A stretch of DNA of 64,000 bases from Peptoniphilaceae bacterium (GTDB taxonomy: Bacteria; Bacillota; Clostridia; Tissierellales; Peptoniphilaceae). Below are positions 18,104 to 27,116 of the stretch, one piece after another (positions within the stretch are counted from its first letter, which is position 1; every line of letters starts with the position of its first letter). The notes beneath the pieces are model-generated. The model was given only the letters and a program-made list of their open reading frames with translations. It had not been told where the DNA came from and did not search any database. The stretch is taken from positions 110,133-174,132 of the forward strand of contig CABJAE010000003.1 of the NCBI GenBank assembly GCA_902363535.1, written 5' to 3'. The position numbers and the translations under genes were made by a program.

Positions 18104-19609
18104 TTATTCTTCGTCTTCGTCCCAGGATTCGCTTTCGCCTTCGCCCAAAGGTTTCATGGTGGGGAAGAAGAGAACGTCGCGAATGCTGGATTGGTCGGTC
18201 AAGAGCATGATCATGCGATCCACGCCGATGCCCAAGCCGCCGGTGGGGGGAAGACCCACTTCGATGGCGTTGATGAAGTCGTAGTCCATGGGGTGGGCTT
18301 CGTCGTCGCCTTTTTCCTGATCCGCCACTTGCTCTTCGAAACGGGCCCGTTGGTCGATGGGGTCGTTTAACTCGCTGAAGGCATTGGCAAATTCCCAGGT
18401 GTTAATGAAGGCTTCGAAGCGGCGGGTAATGCGGGGGTCCTTGGGATCCCGCTTGGCCAAGGGGCTGACTTCCACCGGATGGCCGGTGACGAAGGTGGGC
18501 TGAATGAGTTTTTCTTCGCAGAATTCTTCAAACATCTCGCTGATGACGTGGCCGCGGGTCCAGAAGGGTTGAACGTCCAGGCCCTTTTCCTTGGCGATGG
18601 CCAGGGCTTCTTCGTCGGTTTTTACGGTGGAAAAGTCCACGCCGGCGTATTCTTTTACGGCATCTTCCATGGCCACGCGGTTCCACGGCGGCGTCAGGTC
18701 GATTTCCGTGCCTTGGTAATTGATCACGGCGGATCCCAGCACTTTTTCAGCGGCATAGGCAAACATGTGCTCGGTAATGTGCATCATTTCGTCCATGTCC
18801 ACGTAAGCTTGGTACAATTCGATATTGGTAAATTCCGGATTGTGACGGGTGTCCATGCCTTCGTTTCTGAACATTTTGCCCATTTCGTAAACTTTGTCGA
18901 AGCCGCCGACGATGAGGCGCTTCAGGAAAAGCTCGTTGGCGATGCGCATTTGCAGGTCGATGTCCAGGGCGTTGTGGTGGGTAAGGAAGGGACGGGCGTT
19001 GGCGCCGCCGGCCACATTGCCTAAAATCGGGGTTTCAACTTCCAAGAAGCCCTTGTCGTCTAAAAATTCCCGAATGGCTTTAATAATGGCGGAGCGCTTG
19101 AAGAAGACCTCTTTCACGTCGGGGTTGACGATGAGGTCCACGTAGCGTTGGCGGTAGCGAAGGTCCATGTCCTTTAAACCGTGGTATTTTTCCGGCAGCA
19201 CCTGAATGCTCTTGGAGAGGATTTCCACTTCCTCCGCTTCCACGGAAATGGCGCCGGCTTCGGTCTTGATGACCTTGCCCTTGACGCCAAAAAAGTCGCC
19301 GACATCGGCGGCCTTTACCACTTCATAGGCATCTTCCAAAATATTTTTCTTGGCGAAAATTTGGATTTGGCCGTAGGTGTCCTGTACGTCTAAAAAGGCG
19401 ATTTTTCCGTGGCGGCGCTTGGAAATAATCCGGCCGGCAACGGAGACGGTCTTGCCTTCCATGGCGTCGAAGTTGTCGACGATGTCTTTGGTGTAGGTGT
19501 CCACGTCGTATTTTTCGACGATGTAGGGATTGTTGCCTTCGTCGATTAAATTTTGGACCTTCTTAAGTTTCTGTTCTCTTACTTCACTGCTCTTTTGGCC
19601 TTTCGCCAT
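18104..19609 (-). CDS. lysS: Lysyl-tRNA synthetase, class II
   Basis: 501 residues. An N-terminal OB-fold anticodon-binding domain (about 55-170, [20 protein letters not shown]) is followed by the class II catalytic core with motif 2 ([15 protein letters not shown]) and motif 3 ([13 protein letters not shown]) near the C-terminus. It charges tRNA-Lys. It lies 16 bp downstream of greA in the order seen in many Firmicutes, and no T-box leader precedes it. The assignment is firm. Confidence 0.97.
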   Translation of the reverse strand: MAKGQKSSEVREQKLKKVQNLIDEGNNPYIVEKYDVDTYTKDIVDNFDAMEGKTVSVAGRIISKRRHGKIAFLDVQDTYGQIQIFAKKNILEDAYEVVKAADVGDFFGVKGKVIKTEAGAISVEAEEVEILSKSIQVLPEKYHGLKDMDLRYRQRYVDLIVNPDVKEVFFKRSAIIKAIREFLDDKGFLEVETPILGNVAGGANARPFLTHHNALDIDLQMRIANELFLKRLIVGGFDKVYEMGKMFRNEGMDTRHNPEFTNIELYQAYVDMDEMMHITEHMFAYAAEKVLGSAVINYQGTEIDLTPPWNRVAMEDAVKEYAGVDFSTVKTDEEALAIAKEKGLDVQPFWTRGHVISEMFEEFCEEKLIQPTFVTGHPVEVSPLAKRDPKDPRITRRFEAFINTWEFANAFSELNDPIDQRARFEEQVADQEKGDDEAHPMDYDFINAIEVGLPPTGGLGIGVDRMIMLLTDQSSIRDVLFFPTMKPLGEGESESWDEDEE

Positions 19610-19625
19610 GGTCTACCTCCTACTC

Positions 19626-20105
19626 TTATGCGATGGAAATCTTCAATACCTTGAGTCTGACTTTGCCTTGGGGCACGTCGATATCGGCCACATCGCCGAT
19701 GCCCATGCCCATGAGACCGGCACCGATGGGGCTTTCGTTGGAAATTTTTCCTTCCAGAGGATCGGCCTCGGCGCTGCCCACGATGTAGTAGGTGTCTTCT
19801 TCCTGCGTGTCTTCGTCTACGACGGTGACGGCGCTGCCTACATTGACGATTTGATCGTTCAGGTCGTTGCCCTTCACCACTTTGGCGTTTCGCGCCATGT
19901 ATTCCAATTTGGCGATGCGCTCTTCCACTTGGGCCTGTTCGTTTTTCGCCTCGTCGTACTCGGAGTTTTCCGAGAGGTCGCCGTAGCCCAGGGCCACTTT
20001 AATCCGCTCGGCCACTTCCTTGCGGCGAACGGTTTTTAAGTATTCGATCTCGCTTTCGATTTTCTCTAAGCCTTCTTCTGTAATTAATACTTCATTTCCT
20101 GCCAT
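19626..20105 (-). CDS. greA: Transcription elongation factor GreA
   Basis: 159 residues: an N-terminal coiled coil (TEEGLEKIESEIEYLKTVRR, with acidic tip DLSENSEYDEAKNEQ) and a C-terminal FKBP-like domain (about 80-159, GSAEADPLEGKISNESPIG). GreA enters the RNA polymerase secondary channel and stimulates cleavage of backtracked RNA. It is the first gene of the greA-lysS unit, driven by a perfect-consensus promoter at 20181-20209, with a palindromic leader hairpin at 20145-20162. Confidence 0.96.
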   Translation of the reverse strand: MAGNEVLITEEGLEKIESEIEYLKTVRRKEVAERIKVALGYGDLSENSEYDEAKNEQAQVEERIAKLEYMARNAKVVKGNDLNDQIVNVGSAVTVVDEDTQEEDTYYIVGSAEADPLEGKISNESPIGAGLMGMGIGDVADIDVPQGKVRLKVLKISIA

Positions 20106-20144
20106 AGTATCACTCCACTTCGTTTCTCGTCGTTTATGAAGAAA

Positions 20145-20162
20145 GGACCCGACGTCGGGTCC
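20145..20162. promoter_or_regulatory. Perfect 18-bp palindrome in the greA leader
   Basis: GGACCCGACGTCGGGTCC is its own reverse complement and would form a strong GC stem in the RNA starting near 20174. It is followed on the minus strand by TTTCTTC, a weak U-tract. It could be a leader attenuator, an RNA-stability hairpin or a protein-binding operator. Confidence 0.6.
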
Positions 20163-20180
20163 ATGTAATCAAGTCGCCCT

Positions 20181-20209
20181 ATTATATAAAAAAATGCTCC
20201 GTCTGTCAA
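20181..20209 (-). promoter_or_regulatory. Perfect-consensus sigma-A promoter for greA-lysS
   Basis: The minus strand reads TTGACA (20204-20209), 17 bases, TATAAT (20181-20186). The -35 box directly abuts the dus stop codon. Confidence 0.9.
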
Positions 20210-21154
20210 TTAACGGGCCTCTTCCGCCAACCGATCCAGGTAGTCGTCGATGGCGTCTTTTTCGGAAAGGGAGAGGATTTCGTTGCGGCGCCTTTTCGCT
20301 TCGCTGAAGCCTTTTAAGTAGCCGATGAAGTGCTTGCGCATTTCGATGACGCCGAGATGCTCGCCTTTTTCCGCGACGCTCATGGCCAAATGCTCCTTGG
20401 CCACGGCGATGATTTCTTTTTGGCTCGGCGCTTCCGGGACCTCGCCACGAAGGGTCGCGCGGATTTCCCGAAAGAGAAAGGGATGGCCCACGGCGCCACG
20501 GCCGATGGCCACGCCGGCCAAGGATTCGTCCATGTGATTGAGCACATCTTCCGCCCGCTGAATGTCGCCGTTTCCCACGACGGGCACATCCACGGCCTCG
20601 GCCACGCGGGAAATAAAGTCCCAGTCCGCCGATCCGCTGTAATAGGCTTCCCGGCTCCTTCCGTGAACGGTGATTTCGCTTACGCCGGCCGCTTCGGCGA
20701 TTTTCGCGATGTCCATTCCTTCCTCGCCCCCTTCCTCGAAACCCTTTCGGATTTTTACGGAAACGGGGATGGGGGAGGTTTCCACGCAGGCCTCTAAAAT
20801 GGCCCGGGCCTTATCCGGCGTCTTTAAGAGGGCGCTTCCCGCCCCGGTCTTCACGATTTTCGGCGCGGGACAGCCCATGTTAATGTCCAAGCTGCGGTAG
20901 ATTTTCAATTCATCGCCGAGATCTTTAAGAACGGCGCGAAAAATATCCGCCTCGTCGCCGAAAAGCTGCAGGCTCACCGGCGCCTCGTCTTGTGCCACGG
21001 CCATAAGGCGGCGGGTCTTTTTGTCTTTGTAATAAAGGGCCTTGGCGCTCACCATTTCCGTGGTGGCGTAGTCCATGCCGTATGCCGTGCAAATGCGGCG
21101 AAAACTTTGGTCCGTGTAGCCCGCCATGGGGGCCAGGGCAATGGTAAAGGCCAT
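20210..21154 (-). CDS. dus: tRNA-dihydrouridine synthase
   Basis: 314 residues, a TIM-barrel flavoprotein reducing uridines in tRNA D-loops. Visible motifs are APMAGYTDQSFRRI (FMN site), DINMGCPAPKIVKTGAGSAL with the catalytic Cys, KIRKGF, VHGRSREAYYSGSADW and VGNGDI. The start codon overlaps the coaX stop by one base (TAATG), so the genes are translationally coupled. In many Firmicutes dus follows coaX, as here. Assignment to a specific Dus subfamily (DusB-like) is likely but not checked. Confidence 0.93.
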   Translation of the reverse strand: MAFTIALAPMAGYTDQSFRRICTAYGMDYATTEMVSAKALYYKDKKTRRLMAVAQDEAPVSLQLFGDEADIFRAVLKDLGDELKIYRSLDINMGCPAPKIVKTGAGSALLKTPDKARAILEACVETSPIPVSVKIRKGFEEGGEEGMDIAKIAEAAGVSEITVHGRSREAYYSGSADWDFISRVAEAVDVPVVGNGDIQRAEDVLNHMDESLAGVAIGRGAVGHPFLFREIRATLRGEVPEAPSQKEIIAVAKEHLAMSVAEKGEHLGVIEMRKHFIGYLKGFSEAKRRRNEILSLSEKDAIDDYLDRLAEEAR

Positions 21155-21927
21155 TAGCTGTTCAGCTCGTAGAGGATTCTGAGCCCGTCCATGGTTAAGT
21201 CGCGGTCGATAATAATATCGTAGCGGCTGTCGGAAACCAGGAGATTGGCGAAGCCGCCGGTGGCGATGATATTAATTTCTTCGCTCGCCATGCCCAGTTC
21301 GTTGCAGATATGGGTGAGGATGCCGTCGATCATGGTGGAGAAGCCGAAATAGAGGCCGTTTTGCATGCTGCTCACCGTGTTTTTTCCGATGACTTTCTCC
21401 GGCCGAATGATTTCGATTTTCGGCAGCTTCGACGTGCGGGACACCAAGGCATCGGCGGAGATAGAAATGCCCGGCAAGATCAAGCCGCCCAGGTAATTTT
21501 TCTTTCCGTCCACGACGCAAAAGGTAATGGCCGTGCCCAAGTCGATAATAATGCAGGGCCCGCCATATTTTTCCACGGCCGCCACGGCATTGACGATGCG
21601 ATCGGCCCCCACTTCCTTGGGATTGTCGTAGCGAATATTGATTCCCGTCTTCACGCCGGCACCGACGATAATCGGGTAACGGTGAAAGTATTTCACGATC
21701 ATGTTCTGCATGGTATGCATAATATTCGGCACCACCGAAGACATGATCACCGCTTCAATATTCACCGGCTTCAACTGCACATTGTCCAACATTTCCGTGA
21801 CCAACATGCCGAATTCGTCGCTGGTCTTGTTTTGATCCGACGAAATGCGCCAGTCGTGAATCAGTTCTTTTCCCTTGTACGCCCCGAAGACGATATTTGT
21901 ATTTCCGACATCGATTGCTAATAACAT
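21154..21927 (-). CDS. coaX: Type III pantothenate kinase
   Basis: 257 residues from ATG 21927 (AAGAGGG upstream). The longer open frame overlaps the upstream transporter gene and is not used. The ASKHA-fold motifs DVGNTNIVFGAY at the N-terminus and IIDLGTAITFCVVDG near residue 125 are diagnostic of CoaX, which phosphorylates pantothenate in the first step of CoA synthesis. The neighbour upstream is a PanT-like ECF S-component, so uptake and phosphorylation of pantothenate are paired; dus is coupled downstream. Confidence 0.94.
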   Translation of the reverse strand: MLLAIDVGNTNIVFGAYKGKELIHDWRISSDQNKTSDEFGMLVTEMLDNVQLKPVNIEAVIMSSVVPNIMHTMQNMIVKYFHRYPIIVGAGVKTGINIRYDNPKEVGADRIVNAVAAVEKYGGPCIIIDLGTAITFCVVDGKKNYLGGLILPGISISADALVSRTSKLPKIEIIRPEKVIGKNTVSSMQNGLYFGFSTMIDGILTHICNELGMASEEINIIATGGFANLLVSDSRYDIIIDRDLTMDGLRILYELNS

Positions 21928-21944
21928 AATGCACCCTCTTGATT

Positions 21945-22706
21945 CTAACTGCTCTTGCCGGCCGTCCACGCCGTGACGACGCCGGTGGAGACGATGCCTG
22001 CGAGGATTCCCTCGGGCACGCCCGATGTAATAATCGTACCGAATATAACTGAATTTACCAAGGCCTCCGACGCCCCCACGGCGCGAACAAATTCCTGAGC
22101 GAAGAAGATATAAATGCCGCCCATGACCATGACGGAGTGGAGGATGGTGGAGACGAAGGCCGCAAGGACCACGGCGCTCGCCTTGGTTTTTGTCCGCATA
22201 ATCCAAATAAACAGAACCGCGGAAAGGACGAGGAATCCGCCGTTTAAAATAGCGGAGGCCCCGTAGGTTTTTGCGGCGATGTTTTTATAAAGACCCACGG
22301 CCAAAAAGACGATGACGCCGAGCCATGCCGCCATGCCCATTTTTTTTAATCCGTCGGCGTCGAAGGATTTAAAGAAGCGGAAAATATAGGCGGAGATCAC
22401 GCCTAAAAGAATGCGCGGCAAGATGGAGATGAGGGGATTGTAGAAGACAAAGGAGATGGGGGTGGGACGGGTAATGGCGTTAAAGAGGGAGCTGAGCCCG
22501 AAGATCAGCCCCACGAAGCCGCCCACCACCGGCCCTTCGATAAAGGCGGCGATGAGGACGGGAATGTGCATGGTGGTGGCATTTAAGGGGCCGATGGGCA
22601 CAAAACCCAAAGGCGTCATGCCCAACACCACGGTAATGGCACCGAGAATGCCGATAATCACGATCTCTCGCGTGGTGAGAAAGGGCTTTTTCATTTTGTT
22701 GTTCAT
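21945..22706 (-). CDS. ECF-type transporter S-component, probably pantothenate (PanT-like)
   Basis: 253 residues with about six membrane helices. The first helix region (ILGAITVVLGMTPLGFVPIG) and the segment NATTMHIPVLIAAFIEGPVVGG are typical of ECF S-components of the PanT/FolT-like group, which bind a vitamin and dock on shared EcfAAT modules. No ECF energising genes adjoin it, as expected for group II transporters. The substrate pantothenate is inferred from the pantothenate kinase gene 17 bp downstream. Confidence 0.8.
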   Translation of the reverse strand: MNNKMKKPFLTTREIVIIGILGAITVVLGMTPLGFVPIGPLNATTMHIPVLIAAFIEGPVVGGFVGLIFGLSSLFNAITRPTPISFVFYNPLISILPRILLGVISAYIFRFFKSFDADGLKKMGMAAWLGVIVFLAVGLYKNIAAKTYGASAILNGGFLVLSAVLFIWIMRTKTKASAVVLAAFVSTILHSVMVMGGIYIFFAQEFVRAVGASEALVNSVIFGTIITSGVPEGILAGIVSTGVVTAWTAGKSS

Positions 22707-22756
22707 AAAAACCTCCGATCCGGCTCTCGAGGATGCCGGTCTGTTTCATGGAAATA

Positions 22757-23677
22757 CTATTCTACGCTGTACAAACTGTTGGCCACGGCCCGCGCCATGA
22801 CTTTCGGCAGATAATACTCCGCCAGCTGCATGGAACAGTCCACTTCATTGGTGGCCAGAGAAAAAATTGTGTCCCCGTCCAGGCCCGTGTGCACCGGGGT
22901 AATGGATTTCGCGTAGCCGTTGTGGGCCACGGATGCCAATTTACAGAGTTCGGTCTTCGAAAAGCGGCCGTTGGTTGCCACGACGCCCAAAGTGGTGTTT
23001 TGATGCTTCCCTTTTTCGAAATCCACGGCGCCTTTTAACAAGGCCTCTTCCACGGAATAGGTGATGCCCTCCACTTCCGGTGCCGCCAAGACGTCGCCGG
23101 TTTCCGCATCCTGAATGTGGCCGAAGGCATTGACCACGACCAGTGCGGAAAACACTACGTCCCCCACGGTCATGGAGGCGCTACCCACGCCGGATTTTTT
23201 CGCGTAGGCGGGGCCCATGGTCTTCGCCACCGTGGCGCCGCATCCGGCACCGATTATGCCCTGCCTCTTGTCATCAACGCTAGCCGCATCGTAGGCGGCT
23301 CTTCCCATGGCTTTGTCGGGCCAGGCGTCGGCCCTCTTATAGGTCAAATCGAACAAGACGGCGGCGGGCACGATGGGCACCACGCCCACGCCTACATCGA
23401 AGCCGATCCCGTCGTCGCGTAAGGCTTCCATGACACCGGTGGCGCTGTCCAGGCCGAAAGCCGATCCGCCGCTTAAGACGATGGCGTGCACTTCGCTTAC
23501 GGCGTAGGTCGGGCCCAAGAGCACACACTCTCTGGTGCCCGGGGCGCCGCCTCTTACATCCACGCCGGCGGTGGATCCTTCCGGCGCAAGAATCACCGTC
23601 ACACCGGTGCCGCCGGTTTCATCTTCTTTGTGCCCGACGGCGATGGCCGCCACGTCGGTTAAGTGTCCCGAATACAT
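22757..23677 (-). CDS. P1/S58-family N-terminal-nucleophile peptidase (DmpA-like)
   Basis: 306 residues. The N-terminal region TDVAAIAVGHKEDETGGTGVTV and VRGGAPGTRE are signature segments of the DmpA/aminopeptidase P1 group. The autocleavage and nucleophile region is HQNTTLGVVATNGRFSK (about 225-241), with the nucleophilic Thr after the Asn. Relatives hydrolyse N-terminal beta- or D-amino acids or cyclic amides. The cleavage site suggests a self-processed heterodimer. A TATAAT box lies at 23701-23706 on the minus strand, upstream of the start. Confidence 0.85.
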   Translation of the reverse strand: MYSGHLTDVAAIAVGHKEDETGGTGVTVILAPEGSTAGVDVRGGAPGTRECVLLGPTYAVSEVHAIVLSGGSAFGLDSATGVMEALRDDGIGFDVGVGVVPIVPAAVLFDLTYKRADAWPDKAMGRAAYDAASVDDKRQGIIGAGCGATVAKTMGPAYAKKSGVGSASMTVGDVVFSALVVVNAFGHIQDAETGDVLAAPEVEGITYSVEEALLKGAVDFEKGKHQNTTLGVVATNGRFSKTELCKLASVAHNGYAKSITPVHTGLDGDTIFSLATNEVDCSMQLAEYYLPKVMARAVANSLYSVE

Positions 23678-23842
23678 AGTCCCTCCTTTTTAACGAAACG
23701 ATTATACCATATCTTCGCCTCGCTCACGGCAGGAAATGGCAATACAGCGCCTTTCTTTCCCCTGAAAAGAAAATAAAAATCCAGCTTTTTGTTAAGATGG
23801 TGAAATTCGCGGAATTCCTGTCAACAAGTCAGATCCTTTTGA

Positions 23843-23848
23843 TATAAT
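23843..23848 (+). promoter_or_regulatory. -10 box of the PBP gene
   Basis: TATAAT sits 23 bp before the ATG at 23872. The -35 region is a poor match. AGGAGG at 23861-23866 is the ribosome-binding site, which decides the start codon. Confidence 0.6.
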
Positions 23849-23871
23849 AGACAATTATGAAGGAGGTTTCT

Positions 23872-26253
23872 ATGGGTAAACGATCCGGCCGGAATCAACG
23901 AGAGGGAAATTCACTCCGTTGGAGCTCGGCCTTTAAAATCCTATTATTATTAATCGTCATCGCAGGCATCACCATGGTGGGCATCGCCGTGGCCTATGCC
24001 GTGACGGCGATCAGCCAATCGCCGGCCATCGATCCGAAAAATATCCGTTCGGCTATTTCGGAAACCTCGGTGGTGCGCGATAAAAACGGCGACAATGTAG
24101 AGCAATTGGTACAAAATGAATTCAGCGAGTGGGTGCCCATTAAGCGCATGCCCGATTACTTGCTCGATGCCGCCGTGGCCATTGAAGACCAACGGTTTTA
24201 CGAGCACCACGGCGTGGATTTCCGCCGCCTGGTTTCGGCCACCGTGCGCAATCTCCAAAGCATGGACTTCAGTCAAGGGGGCTCCACCATTACCATGCAG
24301 GTGGCAAAAAACCTGTACACCTCGCCGGTAAAAAGCTATGCCAGAAAGTTTCAGGACATTTACTACGCCTTCCAATTGGAGAGCAATTTAAGTAAAGAGC
24401 AGATTTTGGAAGCCTATTTAAACTCCGCCGCCTTCTCCAAAGGCACCAAGGGCGTGGAAGCTGCATCGAAGACCTTCTTCGACAAAGACGTCAGCGATCT
24501 TTCCCTGGCGGAAGCCGCCATGATCGTGGGCATTACCAATCGCCCCTCGGAGTACACGCCTTTTAACGCCGTGCCCATCGAAGCGGACGACGATCTGGAC
24601 GCCATCGAGTTCAGCCTCATTCCCGCCGAATCCATCGGCGCGGAAGTGACGGAGCGGGACAAGGAATTAGGCGACGCCCTGGCAGAAAAAGATTTAATCG
24701 ATCCCTTCGAGCACAGCCAAATCGCATCGGGGGTGCTGGTCGCAAGAAAGGCCGTGGCCAATCCCGCCAGCAAAAAGCGCCAGGAATTGATTCTTCACAA
24801 AATGAATTCCCTGGGTATGATCGACGAATCCACCATGAAAGAGGCCATTAACGAAGAGATTCATCTGGACTTGGGCAGCCACACCACCAAGGGCATTTCG
24901 TCCTACTACGTGGACGCGGTAAAAGATGAAGTCTTGGATATTCTGAAAGAGAAAGGCTACAAAAAAGACGAAGCCCAAAAGATTCTCTACAACGGCGGCC
25001 TGGTTATCGACACGCCGCTCAATCTGGATATTCAAAAAATTCTGGAAGAAAAGGTTGCTCAAAACAGTTTCTTCCCCGGCCGTCACACCAACGAAAAAGG
25101 CATTATTCAGCCTCAAGTCGGCATTACCATTATGGATCACCAAACCGGTGAAGTGGTAGCCATCGTCGGCGGCCGCGGCATCGGCGGCAACAATATTTTG
25201 AACCGAGCGAAAAATCCCCGTCAACCGGGTTCGTCCATTAAGCCCATCGGCCCCTACCTCGCCCTCTTAAATAAGGGCGGCACCGCCGGGGACGTCTACC
25301 GAGACCTTCCCCGCCCGGGCGGCTGGCCGAAAAACTCCACAGGCTACCAAGGCTGGGCCACGGTGCGCAATTTGGTTCGCAACTCGTCCAATGTCGGCGC
25401 ATACCTCGTCGGCAAGGGCCTGGCCCCTGGCGAAGATGAAGCGGCACAAATGATGATCGACAATTTAAAGAAAATGCAGATCTCAAGCTTGGTTCTTCCC
25501 GAAGATCAAGACAAATATCCCAATATCGATACGATGAAGTACAACGACGTGAACTTGGCCTCCCTCACCTTAGGCGGCATGACCGTAGGCATCAGCCCCC
25601 TGGAAATGGCCGGGGCCTTCAGCACCTTCCCCAACGAAGGCAAGTTCATCAAGCCCACCTTTATCGAAAAAATTACCGATAAGAGCGGCAAAGTCATCTA
25701 CGAAAATCCCAAGGAAGAAGTCGAAATCACCTCCCCGCAAAACGCCTACATTATGACGTCCATGCTGGAAACCGTCGTAAAGAGCGGAACGGGGACCTAC
25801 GCCAATTTCAGCGGGCAGGCCATCGCCGGCAAGACCGGGACCACCAACCGCAAGAGAGACAGTTGGTTTGTCGGCTTCACGCCCTACTACACCGGCGCCG
25901 TTTGGATCGGCAACGACGACAACACGCCTCTGTGGGACTACTCCCGTATGGCTGCCAATCTGTGGCGTTCCATTATGCGCGACGTCCACGCGGACTTGGA
26001 GTACAAGGATTTCGTCGAACCGGAAGAGGGCCTGTACAAGAAGTACATTCCCGTTTCGGGCTACACGGAAATCTTTGCCGAAGGCACCTCGCCCAAGGGC
26101 CTGAGAAATCTTTATCGTAACGTTCCGCCGAAACCGAAGAAGACGGAAGAAGATAAGGACAAGGATCAAGACAAACAAAACGGCAATTCCGATTCCCAAT
26201 CCTCGAAAGGCGGCAACAAGAGCGGCCAACAGGGTGGAAATAACGAAAATTAA
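23872..26253 (+). CDS. Class A penicillin-binding protein (PBP1A-type glycosyltransferase/transpeptidase)
   Basis: 793 residues from ATG 23872; the earlier ATG at 23857 overlaps the AGGAGG ribosome-binding site. A membrane anchor (about 21-45) is followed by a GT51 glycosyltransferase with catalytic Glu105 in AIEDQRFYEHHG and the GGSTITMQVAKNL motif. The transpeptidase has SSIK (Ser454), SSN (505-507) and KTGTT (654-658). It polymerises and cross-links peptidoglycan outside the membrane. An acidic segment of roughly 60 residues (about 232-290) separates the NRPSEYTPF motif from the following helix, longer than I expect in this family. The C-terminus is a Lys/Asp/Asn/Gly-rich tail. Confidence 0.95.
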   Translation: MGKRSGRNQREGNSLRWSSAFKILLLLIVIAGITMVGIAVAYAVTAISQSPAIDPKNIRSAISETSVVRDKNGDNVEQLVQNEFSEWVPIKRMPDYLLDAAVAIEDQRFYEHHGVDFRRLVSATVRNLQSMDFSQGGSTITMQVAKNLYTSPVKSYARKFQDIYYAFQLESNLSKEQILEAYLNSAAFSKGTKGVEAASKTFFDKDVSDLSLAEAAMIVGITNRPSEYTPFNAVPIEADDDLDAIEFSLIPAESIGAEVTERDKELGDALAEKDLIDPFEHSQIASGVLVARKAVANPASKKRQELILHKMNSLGMIDESTMKEAINEEIHLDLGSHTTKGISSYYVDAVKDEVLDILKEKGYKKDEAQKILYNGGLVIDTPLNLDIQKILEEKVAQNSFFPGRHTNEKGIIQPQVGITIMDHQTGEVVAIVGGRGIGGNNILNRAKNPRQPGSSIKPIGPYLALLNKGGTAGDVYRDLPRPGGWPKNSTGYQGWATVRNLVRNSSNVGAYLVGKGLAPGEDEAAQMMIDNLKKMQISSLVLPEDQDKYPNIDTMKYNDVNLASLTLGGMTVGISPLEMAGAFSTFPNEGKFIKPTFIEKITDKSGKVIYENPKEEVEITSPQNAYIMTSMLETVVKSGTGTYANFSGQAIAGKTGTTNRKRDSWFVGFTPYYTGAVWIGNDDNTPLWDYSRMAANLWRSIMRDVHADLEYKDFVEPEEGLYKKYIPVSGYTEIFAEGTSPKGLRNLYRNVPPKPKKTEEDKDKDQDKQNGNSDSQSSKGGNKSGQQGGNNEN

Positions 26254-26267
26254 TTCGCCGCAAAGAA

Positions 26268-26300
26268 AGAGAGCAAGACGTTCGGGTCTTGCTCTTTTTT
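26268..26300. terminator. Bidirectional terminator, PBP / cyclase
   Basis: The stem AGAGCAAGAC/GTCTTGCTCT with a short loop and six T residues lies between convergent genes. Confidence 0.88.
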
Positions 26301-26313
26301 CATGGGCATCTAT

Positions 26314-27057
26314 TTACTTTTCTTCCTTTTCATAAAAGCCGAAGCAGCGGGCGGAAAAACCGGGGCCGTGCACCACATTGGGATAGCCCACGGAGATCAC
26401 ACCGCCTGTGGCGGGCATTTTATCCAGATTCCGCATAAGCTCGATTTGGTAAATGTCTTGGGCCAAGACATAGGTTTCCACGGGAAGTCCACCGGCTTCG
26501 TTGGAAATAATCGAGGCGTCGGTGTCCGAGGTTTCGTGGCCGATGGCCTTGACCTTCCGCTCTTTAATCAGAAGCTCGCAGGCGGGGATGGACCAGCCCG
26601 GGTAGTGGCTCACACCGTTTACGTCGATGTTGTCGAAGTTTTCCCTGCGCTTGGACCAATCGGTTCTCAGGGCCACGAAGCAGCCTTCGGGAATGGTGCC
26701 GTGGATCTTTTCGTGGGCGAGAATGTCTTTTTCCGTGACCACGTAATCGGCATCGGCCTTCACCTTGTCCACCACATCCACGACGACCAGAGGCAGAATC
26801 GTATCCTTGGGATCCAGCTCATCAAGCATGCGTCCCCCTTCGGTGAAGTGGCCCGGGGCGTCGATGTGGGTGCCGTATTGGCTCACGATGCTGTATCGCA
26901 TGGCCGTAAAGGCGTGTTCTTTGAAATTAAAGATCTCCTCCCCTTCCATCGGCGGAAAACCCGCCCAGTGGGGCGTCTTGGCGCTGACCGAGTGGGACAG
27001 CTCCACCATTTCCACGCGGGATTTAAAATCTTTAAGCTCTTCCCATAATTTGTTCAT
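26314..27057 (-). CDS. Cyclase-family metal-dependent hydrolase (kynurenine formamidase-like)
   Basis: 247 residues with the family motif YGTHIDAPGHF (about 79-89), in which His and Asp ligands bind zinc or manganese, and later His/Glu-bearing segments HYPGWSIP and AIGHETSDTDAS. The family includes kynurenine formamidase and isatin hydrolase; most bacterial members are untested. No tryptophan-degradation genes are nearby. The ATG at 27057 has GAGGTG as ribosome-binding site, which lies in one arm of the 10-bp inverted repeat at 27065-27107. Confidence 0.85.
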   Translation of the reverse strand: MNKLWEELKDFKSRVEMVELSHSVSAKTPHWAGFPPMEGEEIFNFKEHAFTAMRYSIVSQYGTHIDAPGHFTEGGRMLDELDPKDTILPLVVVDVVDKVKADADYVVTEKDILAHEKIHGTIPEGCFVALRTDWSKRRENFDNIDVNGVSHYPGWSIPACELLIKERKVKAIGHETSDTDASIISNEAGGLPVETYVLAQDIYQIELMRNLDKMPATGGVISVGYPNVVHGPGFSARCFGFYEKEEK

Positions 27058-27064
27058 AAAAAAT

Positions 27065-27107
27065 CACCTCTTCTCTTTCCCATTGTATCACAGGATAAGA
27101 AGAGGTG
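27065..27107 (-). promoter_or_regulatory. Inverted repeat containing cyclase RBS and a likely promoter; possible former thiC terminator
   Basis: The perfect 10-bp arms CACCTCTTCT (27065-27074) and AGAAGAGGTG (27098-27107) are separated by 23 bases. On the minus strand the second arm includes the cyclase ribosome-binding site and is followed by ATTTTTT, so the stem can act as a terminator for transcripts arriving from thiC. The loop contains TACAAT (-10), with TTCACC 16 bases upstream as a weak -35. Confidence 0.5.
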
Positions 27108-27116
27108 AATTGTTTT

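Noticed and set aside
18050..20200. T-box or lysine riboswitch near lysS/greA
   Set aside because: lysS follows greA after 16 bp; the greA leader has no T-box or L-box sequence.
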